A program made the position numbers and the translations under genes. The notes under the pieces are model-generated. The model was not told the DNA's origin. It saw only the letters and a program-made list of their open reading frames with translations, and did no database searches. This document shows, one piece after another, positions 25,409 to 34,759 of a stretch of 64,000 bases of DNA. Positions within the stretch are counted from its first letter, which is position 1. Each line of letters opens with the position of its first letter. Source of the DNA: an uncultured Blautia sp. GTDB taxonomy: Bacteria > Bacillota > Clostridia > Lachnospirales > Lachnospiraceae. Location: positions 1-64,000 of the forward strand of contig UQMI01000003.1 in the NCBI GenBank assembly GCA_900542045.1, in the 5' to 3' direction.

Positions 25409-25843
25409 ATGAATTATTACGATACGTTTAATCATGTACTGGTAAAATTGTTCCGGGATATTCAGGATGTGGAGGAACGGGCACTGACACGCTGGGAATT
25501 TAAGGATATTTCCGGAAATGATATGCATATTCTGGAGGCCATCGGCCATCAGGAACCCAGAAATATGTCTGCTGTGGCTGCCAGTCTGTCTGTGACGGTA
25601 GGAACTCTGACCATTGCCATCAATAATCTGGTGAAGAAGGGCTATGTGAACCGTGTGCGCAGTACACAGGATCGGAGAGTGGTATTGCTGTCTCTTTCCC
25701 AAAAGGGTCTGAAAGCTTATCAGCATCATCAGAAATTTCATGAGGAGCTGGTTCAGGCTCTGGTCCAGGAGCTGAGTCAGGAGGAAATTGAAATTCTGGC
25801 CCGTTCATTGGAAAAGTTATGTCGTTTTTTTGATGAAAAGTAG
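25409..25843 (+). CDS. MarR family transcriptional regulator, FabT-like
   Basis: A 144-residue winged-helix regulator. The DNA-binding region NMSAVAASLSVTVGTLTIAI followed by the wing RVRSTQDRRVVLLSLSQKG is typical MarR. The N-terminus (YYDTFNHVLVKLFRDI) and general pattern resemble FabT, the fatty-acid synthesis repressor of Firmicutes, but no fab genes are in the window. The start is ATG 25409; the earlier in-frame ATG at 25304 lies upstream of the -10 box. It is a single-gene unit with its own promoter. Confidence 0.82.
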   Translation: MNYYDTFNHVLVKLFRDIQDVEERALTRWEFKDISGNDMHILEAIGHQEPRNMSAVAASLSVTVGTLTIAINNLVKKGYVNRVRSTQDRRVVLLSLSQKGLKAYQHHQKFHEELVQALVQELSQEEIEILARSLEKLCRFFDEK

Positions 25844-25967
25844 AACTGCAGTCAATTAACGCAACAAATTGTACAACTTTTATCTATGATTGTAGAAATT
25901 AGAAAAACTTTGTGATATGATAAAAAAGATATGAGCCTATCTCATAGAAAATAAAAAGGGACGGGTG

Positions 25968-26004
25968 TTCAGTACCTCCCGGATCAGATACCGGGAGGAC
26001 TGAA
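25968..26004 (-). terminator. Terminator of the DUF885 gene
   Basis: CAGT.CCTCCCGG (25970-25982) / CCGGGAGG.ACTG (25991-26002) forms a strong stem. On the minus strand it is followed after about ten bases by CCCTTTTTATTTTC. It may also slow transcription coming from the MarR gene. Confidence 0.6.
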
Positions 26005-26027
26005 ACGCCGGTGACTGCTGGCTGCTG

Positions 26028-27776
26028 TCAGGCTGCGTCCTCCAGCAGATATTTTTTCAGGACCGGGAACTGCACCGGACCGATATCCAGTATTTTTTCA
26101 TGAAAGGAGATCAGTGTAAAAGCTGAAGCTTCTTTTTTTTGCATTTCTTTTTTCAGATCCAGAAAGCTCAGATATCCCAGGTAATATTTTGGATAATTGC
26201 CGGGAGTCTCAATGATATACTGATAGATTTCTTCCGCAATTTCTCCATCCTGGATGCCGAAGCCAGATAAAAAGGCACCGGCCTGCGCAGGAGTCCAGCC
26301 ATAATAGTGGATTCCCACATCCAGCAGAGAGTAAATACATAGATTCAGGGAACGGTTCAGCCACCCCAGCCTTGCCAGATCCGGATCCAGTCCGGTGTAC
26401 TCATAGGCGTAAGATTCCACATAAGTAGCCCAGCCTTCCACATAGCCTCCAAAACTCAGAAGATGCCGGATTTTTTGCGGATGGATTCTGGAAAAATAAT
26501 TGGTCTGGTACAGATGCCCGGGAAAGCCTTCGTGGGCAAGAGTGGTAAACAATTCCAGATTGGACGTCTGTCCGGAGCGATTGATGTAAATCGTATTGGG
26601 AGAATTTGTATCCACTGGCGGAATAAGATAGAAAGCGGGACTGGAAAATTCCTCCAGCGAGTCCGGCACGTATTTTATATTGTAGGAAATATCTTCCAGA
26701 AATGGAAAATCCTCCTGGCATTTTTCCTCCAGCGATGCAAGAGCGTCTGTTGGGGAAAATGCTTTCAGATCCTCTTCGTATTGCTCTAAAAGCCGGGGAT
26801 TGCTGCCTGCCAGAGAGGACATTTCAGCAGAGTCCTGCAGCAGCTGGCGGAGGAGCCGGTCTTTGAGATCTTCAACAGAGGCATAAACGCCTGCCTGACT
26901 GCGAAGCAGATAACGATAATATTCTCTGCCGTGATCGAAATAACAGAGGCCGTAAGGGTTTTTACCGCTTCCCTTTAGATCGGAAAGGCCAGCCATGAGA
27001 GTCTGATAGGCGGGAAAAACCTGCTGCGTCAGAATGGTCTCATGAGCTTTTCTGTATTTTTCCAGTTTTTGCTGGGAGAATTCCGGAAAAGTTTTCAGTT
27101 TTTCCTCAAATAATTCAGAAAGGTAATTGTCAGTTCCGGTATCCAGAAAGGCACTGCACTGTTCCAGGACCCGATGCAAAGTGGTGTCGCTCATAAAGTA
27201 TCCGGATGCGGCTTTTTTCTCTTCAAATGCAAGAATACTGTCGAAATAAGACTCTATACAGGTGAGAAGCTGCAGATAGTCCAGAATGTCCTGTTCGTCG
27301 TAGAAGGTATATTCAGCCAGAAGAACGGGAAGCTGTGCCTGGATTCCCAGACTGGGGCTTACAACCTCCTCCAGCAGATAATTGTCACCCAGGGAAAGTT
27401 CTGTCTTAAAGTAGAGCAGCAGCATATCGTAGATTATGCGGTTCTCCCGGTTCAGTTTCTGATAGGAGAAATCTTCCAGGGTTGTTATGTAGCCGGTCAG
27501 TGTCTTCTGCAGTGCGGCGGGATCCTGCGGAGCGGCCCGGCCAAGAGTAATGGTTTCCTGCCGGATCCCATAGTTCTCCGGATGAGCCAGCGTATAATGG
27601 AGATTGAGTGTATTGGAGGAGATTTCCTGAAGAAAAAGAGAGTTGGTAAAGGACTGAAAACGTGCGTTTTGAGATAAAACAAAACGGGAGAGCAGTCCGG
27701 CTCCGATCCCTGCCAGAAGAGACAGAAGAAGAATGCATACTGGTTTTGCGAGACGATGGATTTTTTGTGGCTGCAT
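26028..27776 (-). CDS. DUF885 family membrane-anchored putative metallopeptidase
   Basis: A 582-residue protein from ATG 27776 (AAGGAAGA upstream). A short basic N-terminus and one hydrophobic segment (about 10-30) place the bulk outside the membrane. The family hallmark HEGFPGH is at residues 415-421, the HExxxGH-type zinc site of DUF885 proteins, preceded by TLAHEG context and followed by a conserved GGYVEGWATYVE and AGLL-like helical region. Related proteins are thought to be zinc carboxypeptidases or aminopeptidases. The frame continues upstream to 27962 but that part has no ribosome site and would put charged residues before the signal anchor. Single-gene unit. Confidence 0.85.
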   Translation of the reverse strand: MQPQKIHRLAKPVCILLLSLLAGIGAGLLSRFVLSQNARFQSFTNSLFLQEISSNTLNLHYTLAHPENYGIRQETITLGRAAPQDPAALQKTLTGYITTLEDFSYQKLNRENRIIYDMLLLYFKTELSLGDNYLLEEVVSPSLGIQAQLPVLLAEYTFYDEQDILDYLQLLTCIESYFDSILAFEEKKAASGYFMSDTTLHRVLEQCSAFLDTGTDNYLSELFEEKLKTFPEFSQQKLEKYRKAHETILTQQVFPAYQTLMAGLSDLKGSGKNPYGLCYFDHGREYYRYLLRSQAGVYASVEDLKDRLLRQLLQDSAEMSSLAGSNPRLLEQYEEDLKAFSPTDALASLEEKCQEDFPFLEDISYNIKYVPDSLEEFSSPAFYLIPPVDTNSPNTIYINRSGQTSNLELFTTLAHEGFPGHLYQTNYFSRIHPQKIRHLLSFGGYVEGWATYVESYAYEYTGLDPDLARLGWLNRSLNLCIYSLLDVGIHYYGWTPAQAGAFLSGFGIQDGEIAEEIYQYIIETPGNYPKYYLGYLSFLDLKKEMQKKEASAFTLISFHEKILDIGPVQFPVLKKYLLEDAA

Positions 27777-27946
27777 GAGTCTTCCTTTTTTGACGTGAAC
27801 GGTCTTTACTATCATATGACGGTATAGACAAAAGATACCAGATGAATGGGTCTGTGCTTCTTTTTCAGCGGCAGGCAGGATCCGTGGCGGCTGTTTCTTC
27901 TGGCGCAGGCAGAGGAGCTTCTGAAATTTTGTCCGTGGTATCTGTA

Positions 27947-27975
27947 TTGGAAAAAAGGACACGCTATGCTATGAT
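27947..27975 (+). promoter_or_regulatory. Promoter of trxB
   Basis: TTGGAA at 27947-27952, 17-base spacer, TATGAT at 27970-27975 with TGC before it (extended -10). Confidence 0.7.
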
Positions 27976-28008
27976 GAATAAAGAAATATAGAATTTGGAG
28001 GAGCTGCC

Positions 28009-28953
28009 ATGAAGAATCATTATGACCTGATCATTGTGGGGACTGGACCGGCGGGGCTTACCGCTGCCGTTTACGCGGCCAGAGCCAGGATCCACACACT
28101 GCTGCTGGAAAAGGAATTTGTAAACGGCGGCCAGATCGTGAATACCGCTGAAGTAGACAACTATCCTGGAATGCCGGGCATTACGGGAATGAATCTGGCA
28201 GAAGCCATGAAGGATCATGCGGGAAGGCTTGGAATGATATCTGTACGGGAAAGTGTGAAGGAAATCCTGGTGGATAAGGTAAATGGAAAAAAGACCGTTG
28301 TTACGAATAAGGCCAGATATGAGTCAGAGACCGTAATCCTGGCTACCGGAGCCCGGCATAGAATGCTGGGAGTGGCTGGAGAAGAGGAACTGGCCGGTAT
28401 GGGCGTTTCTTACTGCGCAACCTGTGATGGGGCGTTTTACAGGGATCAGACGGTTGCTGTAATAGGCGGAGGAAATACAGCCGCTGAGGACGCGATTCTA
28501 TTGTCCCGGATCTGCAGAAAGGTTTATGTGATCCATCGCAGAGGAGAACTGCGGGCTGAGAAAATCCTGCAGGAAGCTTTGCTGGCTGCGGAAAACGTGG
28601 AGATATGCTGGAATACGGCAGTAACAGCCATAGAGGGAGAAGACGAGGTGTCAGGTCTGCGTCTGAAAGACTGTGCAGCAGACCAGGAACGGTTTCTGCC
28701 GGTGAACGGCGTGTTTGTGGCAGTGGGAGTGCTGCCTAACACGGAAGCGTTTGCAGGGCTGGTACGTCAGGATGAACAGGGATACCTCTGCGCCGGGGAA
28801 GACTGCTGTACCAGTGAAGCGGGAATTTATGCGGCCGGAGATGTGCGGACAAAAGAACTGCGTCAGATTGTGACCGCTGCTGCAGACGGCGCCAATGCGG
28901 TGCATGCCGCGGAAAAATATCTCAGAGAGCGGATCTGGGGGAAAAAGAATTAA
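28009..28953 (+). CDS. trxB: Thioredoxin reductase
   Basis: FAD- and NADPH-dependent enzyme that reduces thioredoxin. The 314-residue protein has the FAD motif IIVGTGPAGLTAA at the N-terminus, the redox-active disulfide CATC at 136-139, the NADPH motif VIGGGNTAAEDA near 151-162 and the C-terminal FAD motif GIYAAGDVR. GGAGGAG precedes the ATG. No thioredoxin gene is adjacent. Length and motif order are typical of the low-molecular-weight class. Confidence 0.95.
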   Translation: MKNHYDLIIVGTGPAGLTAAVYAARARIHTLLLEKEFVNGGQIVNTAEVDNYPGMPGITGMNLAEAMKDHAGRLGMISVRESVKEILVDKVNGKKTVVTNKARYESETVILATGARHRMLGVAGEEELAGMGVSYCATCDGAFYRDQTVAVIGGGNTAAEDAILLSRICRKVYVIHRRGELRAEKILQEALLAAENVEICWNTAVTAIEGEDEVSGLRLKDCAADQERFLPVNGVFVAVGVLPNTEAFAGLVRQDEQGYLCAGEDCCTSEAGIYAAGDVRTKELRQIVTAAADGANAVHAAEKYLRERIWGKKN

Positions 28954-29008
28954 AATTGTATAAAATTCACAAAATTTGTCGAGGACCATTTTCTCTATAC
29001 ACATTGAA

Positions 29009-29177
29009 TGTGGATAATTATCCACATAGCAGAAGGGTAGAAACCTTGAAAAATAAAGTTATGCACCAAGTTATCCACATTGTCCACAAAAATTGTGGAC
29101 GCGACAGGGGATTTACATAAGAAAAATTGGAACATATGTTTTGTTCAGATATCCGAAATCACGAAATATGTGGAAAA
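29009..29177. promoter_or_regulatory. Cluster of DnaA boxes in a gene-free region
   Basis: The gap 28954-29432 has no gene. Within it are DnaA-box matches (consensus TTATNCACA): TGTGGATAA 29009-29017 directly joined to TTATCCACA 29018-29026 (an 18-bp perfect palindrome), TTATGCACC 29059-29067, TTATCCACA 29071-29079, TTGTCCACA 29080-29088, TGTGGACGC 29094-29102 and TGTGGAAAA 29169-29177. Three are perfect and the others have one or two changes. An AT-rich stretch with TTGAC/GTCAA arms follows at 29182-29200. It lies between the converging trxB and V-ATPase operon. It may be a DnaA-titrating or regulatory cluster; no dnaA or dnaN is in the window. Confidence 0.75.
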
Positions 29178-29315
29178 CCTATTGACTTTTTTAATGTCAA
29201 AAATCGACACAATTCCAACAGGATAATGCAAATCTCCTGGTGGGACATATGAATATTCTGACAATTTTGCGGCGCATAAAAAGGAAATACGGAGGGAACA
29301 CAGATGTTCCCGGAA

Positions 29316-29358
29316 AAAAAGCGGGCACCCCCTCGGTCAGGAGAGATGCCCGCTTTCT
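29316..29358 (-). terminator. Terminator of the V/A-type ATPase operon
   Basis: AAAGCGGGCA (29318-29327) / TGCCCGCTTT (29347-29356). The adenine run on the left gives TTTTTTT on the minus strand after the stem. A second hairpin, AGTTCC / GGAACT, lies between it and the last gene (about 29361-29380). Confidence 0.85.
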
Positions 29359-29432
29359 GCAGTTCCTAGCAGCAGGAACTGAAAAGTATCCGTATTTTTA
29401 AATGCCCGGAAAGCAGATACAGGATCTGCCGG

Positions 29433-30047
29433 TCAGCTGTGCTGTCGCTTGATCACTTTCAGACGGGTGAACTCTTCCCTGTCTTTTTCTTCCAGGGCGT
29501 TCTGAATGTCCCGGCTGAGAGCTTCGTACTTGGGAATTGTGATATTCTTCAGCGCATTGGCCCGTTTCTGGGTTTTCTTAATGTTAGTGGCCAGCCGGAT
29601 CGCGGAATTCTCGATCATGGACAGTTCGATGGATAATTCTTTCACATGCTCAAAAGCCGCTTTGGCTTCGTCCAGTGAGAAGTTTGTAGAATAATAACCA
29701 TAGGTGGGAGCCGATTTCTGTTTTGTGTAGGTCACCAGCGGAATTTCCGTTCCCATGACACTTCTGGTCCGGATACGGACGGAATTTTCTACAGGTACCG
29801 TGTGAGAAACCTGCTGTACCGTGGCGATACCCATTTCCATATTTACCTTCTGCAGGGCGGCATAGGCCTTGCGGAAGGTGGCATCGATCTGCGTTTGGAT
29901 ATCCTTGGCCTGGTCAATGAGATCCATCATTTCACGGATCAGGATATTTCGCTTTTTGTCCATCAGCTCATAGCCTTGTCTGGACAGTTTTAAAGAGTTT
30001 TTGGCCAGTATCAGATTTCCTTTGGTAGGAAATGTATTGGGATCCAT
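29433..30047 (-). CDS. ntpD: V/A-type ATPase subunit D
   Basis: Central-stalk (rotor) coiled-coil subunit that turns inside the A3B3 head. A 204-residue, mostly helical protein; the N-terminal segment PTKGNLILAKNSLKLSRQGYELMDKKRNIL is the signature of V-ATPase subunit D. The C-terminal helix is rich in charged residues. AGGTGATGG precedes ATG 30047. It is the last gene of the operon, 53 bases after subunit B, followed by the operon terminator. Confidence 0.95.
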   Translation of the reverse strand: MDPNTFPTKGNLILAKNSLKLSRQGYELMDKKRNILIREMMDLIDQAKDIQTQIDATFRKAYAALQKVNMEMGIATVQQVSHTVPVENSVRIRTRSVMGTEIPLVTYTKQKSAPTYGYYSTNFSLDEAKAAFEHVKELSIELSMIENSAIRLATNIKKTQKRANALKNITIPKYEALSRDIQNALEEKDREEFTRLKVIKRQHS

Positions 30048-30100
30048 ACCATCACCTGCCTTTGCTGTTTATTATTTGCGGCGTACTGTGCCGCAGCGGA

Positions 30101-31486
30101 TTAGTCAGTTTCTGCGGGTCTGTAATATTTGTCCAGAATCTTGGTATCCACACGGTCAAGTTCATCTTTGGGAAGAAGGCCCAGAAGTCTCCAGCCAATA
30201 TCCAGAGTTTCATTGATCGAACGGTTGTCGGTCTCTTTCTGGCCGACAAACTCCCGTTCGAAAGCATTGCCGAAGACCAGATATTTTTTATCCAGAGGAG
30301 AAAGCTCGTCTTCACCGATAACGGAAGCAAGTGCCCGGGCGTCCCCCACCTTTGCGTAACAGGAGAACAGCTGATTGGCCAGATCCTGATGATCCTCTCT
30401 GGTATAGCCTTCTCCGATGCCGTCCTTCATCAGACGGGACAGAGAAGGCAGAACATTAATAGGCGGATAAATGGCCTGGCCATGGAGCTGACGTTCCAGT
30501 ACGATCTGTCCTTCGGTGATGTAACCGGTAAGGTCAGGGATCGGATGGGTGATATCGTCATTGGGCATGGTCAGAATGGGGATCTGGGTAACAGATCCTG
30601 TGCCGCCCCGGACGATGCCTGCACGCTCATAGAGAGTGGCAAGTTCGCTGTACAGATATCCCGGATATCCTTTACGGGAAGGAATCTCTCCCTTGGAGGA
30701 GGATACTTCACGCATGGCCTCACAGAAGGAAGTGATATCGGTAAGGATGACCAGAATATGCATTCCCTTTTCAAAAGCCAGATACTCGGCAGCGGTCAGA
30801 GCGATCTTCGGTGTGAGCAGACGCTCTACCACCGGATCGTTGGCCAGGTTCAGATACATTACTACATGGTCGGAAACGCCGCTTTCTTCAAATGTACGGC
30901 GGAAGAACTCTGCCACATCGTATTTTACGCCCATGGCAGCAAATACAATGGCGAATTCTTCGTCGCTGTTTTCTCCCAGAGAAGCCTGCTGTACGATCTG
31001 TGCAGCCAGCTTGTCGTGAGGAAGACCGTTTCCGGAGAAAATAGGCAGTTTCTGGCCGCGGATCAGTGTGGTCAGTCCGTCAATGGCAGAAATACCTGTG
31101 TTGATATAGTTACGGGGATATTCCCGGGAAACGGGATTCAAAGGAAGACCATTGATGTTCAGACTGACTTCCGGTGTAATATCGCCCAGTCCGTCAATGG
31201 GCTGTCCGATCCCGTTGAAGGTACGGCCGAGGATTTCCGGGGACAGTGCCACCTCCATGGGATGTCCTGTGAGGTGGGTGTGGGTATTGAGCAGGGACAT
31301 GTTGTCGGTCCCCTCGAATACCTGAATCACAGCCTTATCTTCGTAAATTTCCACAATACGGCCGATCTTGTGGGTTCCGTCATCCATTTTAAATTCAACA
31401 ATTTCTTCATAAGCAGCATCCTGGACCCCTTCCAGAACCACAAGAGGTCCGTTTATTTCACTTAAGCCTAAATATTCAATAGACAT
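30101..31486 (-). CDS. ntpB: V/A-type ATPase subunit B
   Basis: Non-catalytic nucleotide-binding-fold subunit of the A3B3 head. The 461-residue protein contains the beta-barrel N-terminal domain (GPLVVLEGV), the central domain where the P-loop is replaced as usual in B subunits ([19 protein letters not shown]), and [17 protein letters not shown] and [31 protein letters not shown], strongly conserved in the family. It starts 12 bases after subunit A, with AAGGAGGATGG upstream. Confidence 0.96.
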   Translation of the reverse strand: MSIEYLGLSEINGPLVVLEGVQDAAYEEIVEFKMDDGTHKIGRIVEIYEDKAVIQVFEGTDNMSLLNTHTHLTGHPMEVALSPEILGRTFNGIGQPIDGLGDITPEVSLNINGLPLNPVSREYPRNYINTGISAIDGLTTLIRGQKLPIFSGNGLPHDKLAAQIVQQASLGENSDEEFAIVFAAMGVKYDVAEFFRRTFEESGVSDHVVMYLNLANDPVVERLLTPKIALTAAEYLAFEKGMHILVILTDITSFCEAMREVSSSKGEIPSRKGYPGYLYSELATLYERAGIVRGGTGSVTQIPILTMPNDDITHPIPDLTGYITEGQIVLERQLHGQAIYPPINVLPSLSRLMKDGIGEGYTREDHQDLANQLFSCYAKVGDARALASVIGEDELSPLDKKYLVFGNAFEREFVGQKETDNRSINETLDIGWRLLGLLPKDELDRVDTKILDKYYRPAETD

Positions 31487-31498
31487 AAACCATCCTCC

Positions 31499-33268
31499 TT
31501 ATCCGTTTCGCTCCATTACATTGTCATAGAAAGCATCGATCGCTGCGTGGTAATCCTGGAATTTTTCCAGCTGACTGTTCGGTACATCATATTTGATGGA
31601 AATGACTTTTTCAAAAATATTGTCTTCTTTTAAAACAGACATAGGCATTCCCATATTGATCAGAGCCTTTGATTTTTCATACAGGTACAGGATCGTTTCC
31701 ATCATCAAAAATTGTTTTTCCAGAGGTACACTGGTGTCATCATCATGGAAAGCGTTCTGCTGAAGGAAGCCCAGCCGGATGACTCTGGCGATCTCCAGGG
31801 TCAGCTTCTGGTCGTCAGGCAGCACATCGCTTCCGATCAGCTTTACAATTTCCATCAGGGAGCTTTCCTGGTTCAGGATCGCCACCAGCTGGTTGCGGTC
31901 GGAGACAAACTTGGGAGATACATGCTGGCGGTACCAGGGAGACAGATCTTCCAGATACTCGCTGTAGCTGGTGAGCCAGTGAATAGCCGGGAAATGTCTG
32001 GCGTAAGCCAGAGATTTATCCAGGCCCCAGAAGCAGCGTACGAATCGCTTGGTATTCTGAGTCACAGGTTCAGAGAAGTCACCGCCCTGGGGAGACACTG
32101 CTCCAATGATGGATACAGAGCCTTCTGTACCGTTCAGATTCTGCATCATGCCTGCGCGCTCGTAGAACGCCGAAAGCTTGGAAGCGAGGTAGGCCGGGAA
32201 ACCTTCTTCTGCGGGCATTTCTTCCAGACGTCCGGAAAGCTCACGAAGAGCTTCTGCCCAACGGGAAGTGGAATCGGCCATGATAGCCACGTCATATCCC
32301 ATATCCCGGTAGTATTCAGCCAGAGTCACACCTGTGTAAATAGAAGCCTCACGGGCTGCCACAGGCATGTTGGAGGTATTGGCGATCAGTGTGGTACGGT
32401 CCATCAGCAGGTTGCCGGACTTGGGGTCCACCAGTTTGCTGAAATCTTCCAGTACCTCAGTCATTTCGTTGCCGCGCTCGCCGCAGCCGATATAAATAAT
32501 GATATCTGCATCGGACCACTTGGCGATCTGATGCTGTGTCATGGTCTTTCCGGTACCGAATCCGCCGGGAACGGCAGCGGTTCCGCCTTTGGCCACGGGG
32601 AATAGTGTATCCAGGATACGCTGGCCGGTAACCAGAGGAACGGTGGCCGGGAATCGCTTATGGGTGGGTCTTGGAATACGGATCGGCCATTTCTGAGCCA
32701 GCTTCAGATCCACCTCTTTTCCGTCTGTGGTCTGCAATACGGCTACCGTGTCGGTAACGGTGTACTGTCCATCCGGTACGACACTGAGAATGGTGCCTTC
32801 CAGGTTGGGAGGAACCATGGATTTGTGCAGGATGGATTTTGTCTCCGGTACTTCTGCGATGATAGTGCCGGGATGGACCACATCTCCAGCCTGGATCGTC
32901 ATATGGACATCCCATTTTTTATGGGTGTCCAGAGATTCTACATTCACACCTCTGGAAATATATTTTCCGGATGCCTTCGCAATCTCTTCCAGAGGTCTTT
33001 GGATACCGTCAAAGATATTGTGGATGATGCCTGGTCCCAGAAGGACGGAGATGGCATCTCCGGTGGCGGTTACAGTTTCGCCTGGTTTTAAGCCGGTTGT
33101 CTCTTCGAATACCTGAATGGTAGTCATGTCTTTCTGCAGGGAGATGACTTCTCCCACCAGATTCTGGCTGCCCACGTAGACCATTTCTGACATTTTAAAA
33201 CCAGTATTTCCTTTCAGATAGATAACAGGGCCGTTTACCCCGTAGATTGTTCCGGTTCTTTTATTCAT
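31499..33268 (-). CDS. ntpA: V/A-type ATPase catalytic subunit A
   Basis: Catalytic subunit of the head. The 589-residue protein has the N-terminal barrel (GTIYGVNGPVI), the non-homologous insertion typical of A subunits (about 115-200), the Walker A GGFGTGKTMTQH near 235, the GERGNEM motif, and MADSTSRWAEALREIS-like and EGFPAYLASKLSAFYERAG blocks. ATG 33268 is the start, with GGAGG eight bases upstream. It overlaps the end of subunit E by 8 bases, implying translational coupling. Confidence 0.96.
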   Translation of the reverse strand: MNKRTGTIYGVNGPVIYLKGNTGFKMSEMVYVGSQNLVGEVISLQKDMTTIQVFEETTGLKPGETVTATGDAISVLLGPGIIHNIFDGIQRPLEEIAKASGKYISRGVNVESLDTHKKWDVHMTIQAGDVVHPGTIIAEVPETKSILHKSMVPPNLEGTILSVVPDGQYTVTDTVAVLQTTDGKEVDLKLAQKWPIRIPRPTHKRFPATVPLVTGQRILDTLFPVAKGGTAAVPGGFGTGKTMTQHQIAKWSDADIIIYIGCGERGNEMTEVLEDFSKLVDPKSGNLLMDRTTLIANTSNMPVAAREASIYTGVTLAEYYRDMGYDVAIMADSTSRWAEALRELSGRLEEMPAEEGFPAYLASKLSAFYERAGMMQNLNGTEGSVSIIGAVSPQGGDFSEPVTQNTKRFVRCFWGLDKSLAYARHFPAIHWLTSYSEYLEDLSPWYRQHVSPKFVSDRNQLVAILNQESSLMEIVKLIGSDVLPDDQKLTLEIARVIRLGFLQQNAFHDDDTSVPLEKQFLMMETILYLYEKSKALINMGMPMSVLKEDNIFEKVISIKYDVPNSQLEKFQDYHAAIDAFYDNVMERNG

Positions 33269-33848
33269 GCTGTATTCCTCCGTCAAAAGTGAACTCTTTT
33301 CTTAGAGTGATAAAGGAATCCAGGAAAGAGTAGTCAATTAAAATATTTTTGTCTGGTATAATGGCTTTGATTCCGCCGATAAAGGCTTCTTCCGACACTT
33401 CCACAGGAATACCGGTCCTGGAGACCAGAGAAGGGATCCGTGTCTGATCTGCTGCAGTCACGAAGATATGGATCTCCTGCCCGGCAGCGATTTTATGCGC
33501 TTCCATGATTTTTTCTGCCAGATACGGTTCATAGTCGGCAGAGGCCATAAAGGTCTCCAGCATATCTTTTACTTCGTTGAAGAGCTTATCCTTCAGCTCT
33601 GTCTGCTTGCGGCTCCAGTCACGTTTGATCACAAGCTGCTGTGCGGACAGGGCTTTGTTTACTTCTCGCTTTGCATTGTCAATTTCTGTCTTGATATCCT
33701 GCTCTGCCTGCCGGAGTTTGTCCTGTTTGTGCTGTTCCAGCTGGGTATTCAGTTTTTCCTGATGCTCATTGAGCATAGCTTCGGCCTCTTTTTTTGCTTC
33801 GCCCATGGCCACATCATAAAAATGTTGTAACTTTTCTTCGACTGTCAT
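33261..33848 (-). CDS. ntpE: V/A-type ATPase subunit E
   Basis: Peripheral-stalk subunit that pairs with the G/H-type subunit encoded at the start of the operon. A 195-residue protein with a long charged N-terminal helix (residues 1-105, high Glu/Lys/Gln, coiled coil) and a globular C-terminal alpha/beta domain (from about 110, with GGIKAIIPDKNILIDYSF). Identity rests on length, architecture and position directly before subunit A. AGGTGAGC precedes ATG 33848. Confidence 0.88.
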   Translation of the reverse strand: MTVEEKLQHFYDVAMGEAKKEAEAMLNEHQEKLNTQLEQHKQDKLRQAEQDIKTEIDNAKREVNKALSAQQLVIKRDWSRKQTELKDKLFNEVKDMLETFMASADYEPYLAEKIMEAHKIAAGQEIHIFVTAADQTRIPSLVSRTGIPVEVSEEAFIGGIKAIIPDKNILIDYSFLDSFITLRKEFTFDGGIQHE

Positions 33849-33922
33849 ATGCTCACCTGCCTAATCTGCGTATTGATAGATTCCCGGGAGCCGCAGATCT
33901 TTTGGGTGATCTGCGGCCGGGA

Positions 33923-34231
33923 TCATAATTTCAGTCCGATGGCTTCATTTACGTAAGACGTGATGAAGTCTGGTTTCCGTCCGGTTCCGTGCCGGTCGGG
34001 GATTTCGATGATCAGCGGGGTTTTGTGGTGGAGCTTGACCTCATCGATCAGTTCCGGAAATTCCCTGCCGAATTTTTCAGTGAGAAGAAGAATGCCGATG
34101 CTTTTGTCAGCAAAGGTTTCTTCCAGCGCCTGTCTCAGTTCCTCTCTTTCGTGGACAACTACGCCTTCCACACCGGCCAGACGCATGCCGGTGTAGGTGT
34201 CGATGTTGTCACTGATCAGAAACATTTTCAT
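33923..34231 (-). CDS. ntpG: V/A-type ATPase subunit F
   Basis: Small central-stalk subunit binding subunit D (called NtpG in Enterococcus). The 102-residue protein begins KMFLISDNIDTYTGMRLAGV, the typical F-subunit start, and includes IGILLLTEKFG and the C-terminal TPLIIEIPDRHG. A GTG at 34240 in frame is too close to AAAGGA; ATG 34231 is preferred. It lies between subunit K and subunit E. Confidence 0.93.
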   Translation of the reverse strand: MKMFLISDNIDTYTGMRLAGVEGVVVHEREELRQALEETFADKSIGILLLTEKFGREFPELIDEVKLHHKTPLIIEIPDRHGTGRKPDFITSYVNEAIGLKL

Positions 34232-34249
34232 AGATGACACATCCTTTGT

Positions 34250-34684
34250 TTAAAGCTGGCCCAGGATCATGAAGGAAATGATCAGACCGTACAGAGCGAT
34301 ACCTTCGGCCATAGCTACGAAGATCATGGATTTACCAAAAAGGGAACCGTCTTCGCTGATGGCGCCCAGAGCAGCGCTGGCAGAGCTTGCAACGGCGATA
34401 CCGGAACCGATGCCGGATAAACCGGTAACCAGAGCGGCGCCCAGATAGCCAAGACCGGTGGCAAGACCGGCAGAAGCCGTATCAGCGGCAGCCTGTACAG
34501 TTGCAGTGCCGGAGAAGGCCACAATGGTGCCTACCAGAAGTGTGCCGAAGAAGAAGAAACAGTTGGCTGCCAGAGATTTTTTGTATCTCTTTTTGCTTTT
34601 TTCTCCCAGGAAGAAATATCCGAAGGGAACGATGATGCTCAGGATCAGTGCAGCAGCAGTAGTAATCTGGATTAATGTAGTCAT
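34250..34684 (-). CDS. ntpK: V/A-type ATPase proteolipid subunit K
   Basis: Membrane rotor-ring subunit carrying the coupling ion. Four hydrophobic segments in 144 residues: an N-terminal hairpin (about 8-27 and 42-58) whose sequence is unlike a normal c-type hairpin, and a C-terminal hairpin (GLGYLGAALVTGLSGIGSGIAVASS, then FVAMAEGIALYGLIISFMIL) with the ion-binding Glu127. In the Na+-binding Enterococcus NtpK the ligands include LPGTQ in helix 2 and a Gln in helix 3; neither is present here, suggesting H+ or non-classical ion use (inference). AAGGAGG precedes ATG 34684. Similar forms occur in other clostridia as I recall. Confidence 0.93.
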   Translation of the reverse strand: MTTLIQITTAAALILSIIVPFGYFFLGEKSKKRYKKSLAANCFFFFGTLLVGTIVAFSGTATVQAAADTASAGLATGLGYLGAALVTGLSGIGSGIAVASSASAALGAISEDGSLFGKSMIFVAMAEGIALYGLIISFMILGQL

Positions 34685-34759
34685 AATAAAATCCTCCTTG
34701 ATTTACGTACATATGAATTTTAGTAAATTTTTTGGTAAGGCAAATCCGGCGAAAGCTCT

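Noticed and set aside
29009..29200. Calling the DnaA-box cluster the chromosomal origin oriC
   Set aside because: No dnaA, dnaN, rpmH or other usual origin neighbours are in the window; sequence alone cannot show origin activity.
30032..31465. A 477-codon ORF opposite ntpB (and similar long ORFs opposite ntpA and ntpI)
   Set aside because: These are antisense shadows of well-conserved ATPase genes without ribosome sites or family motifs.
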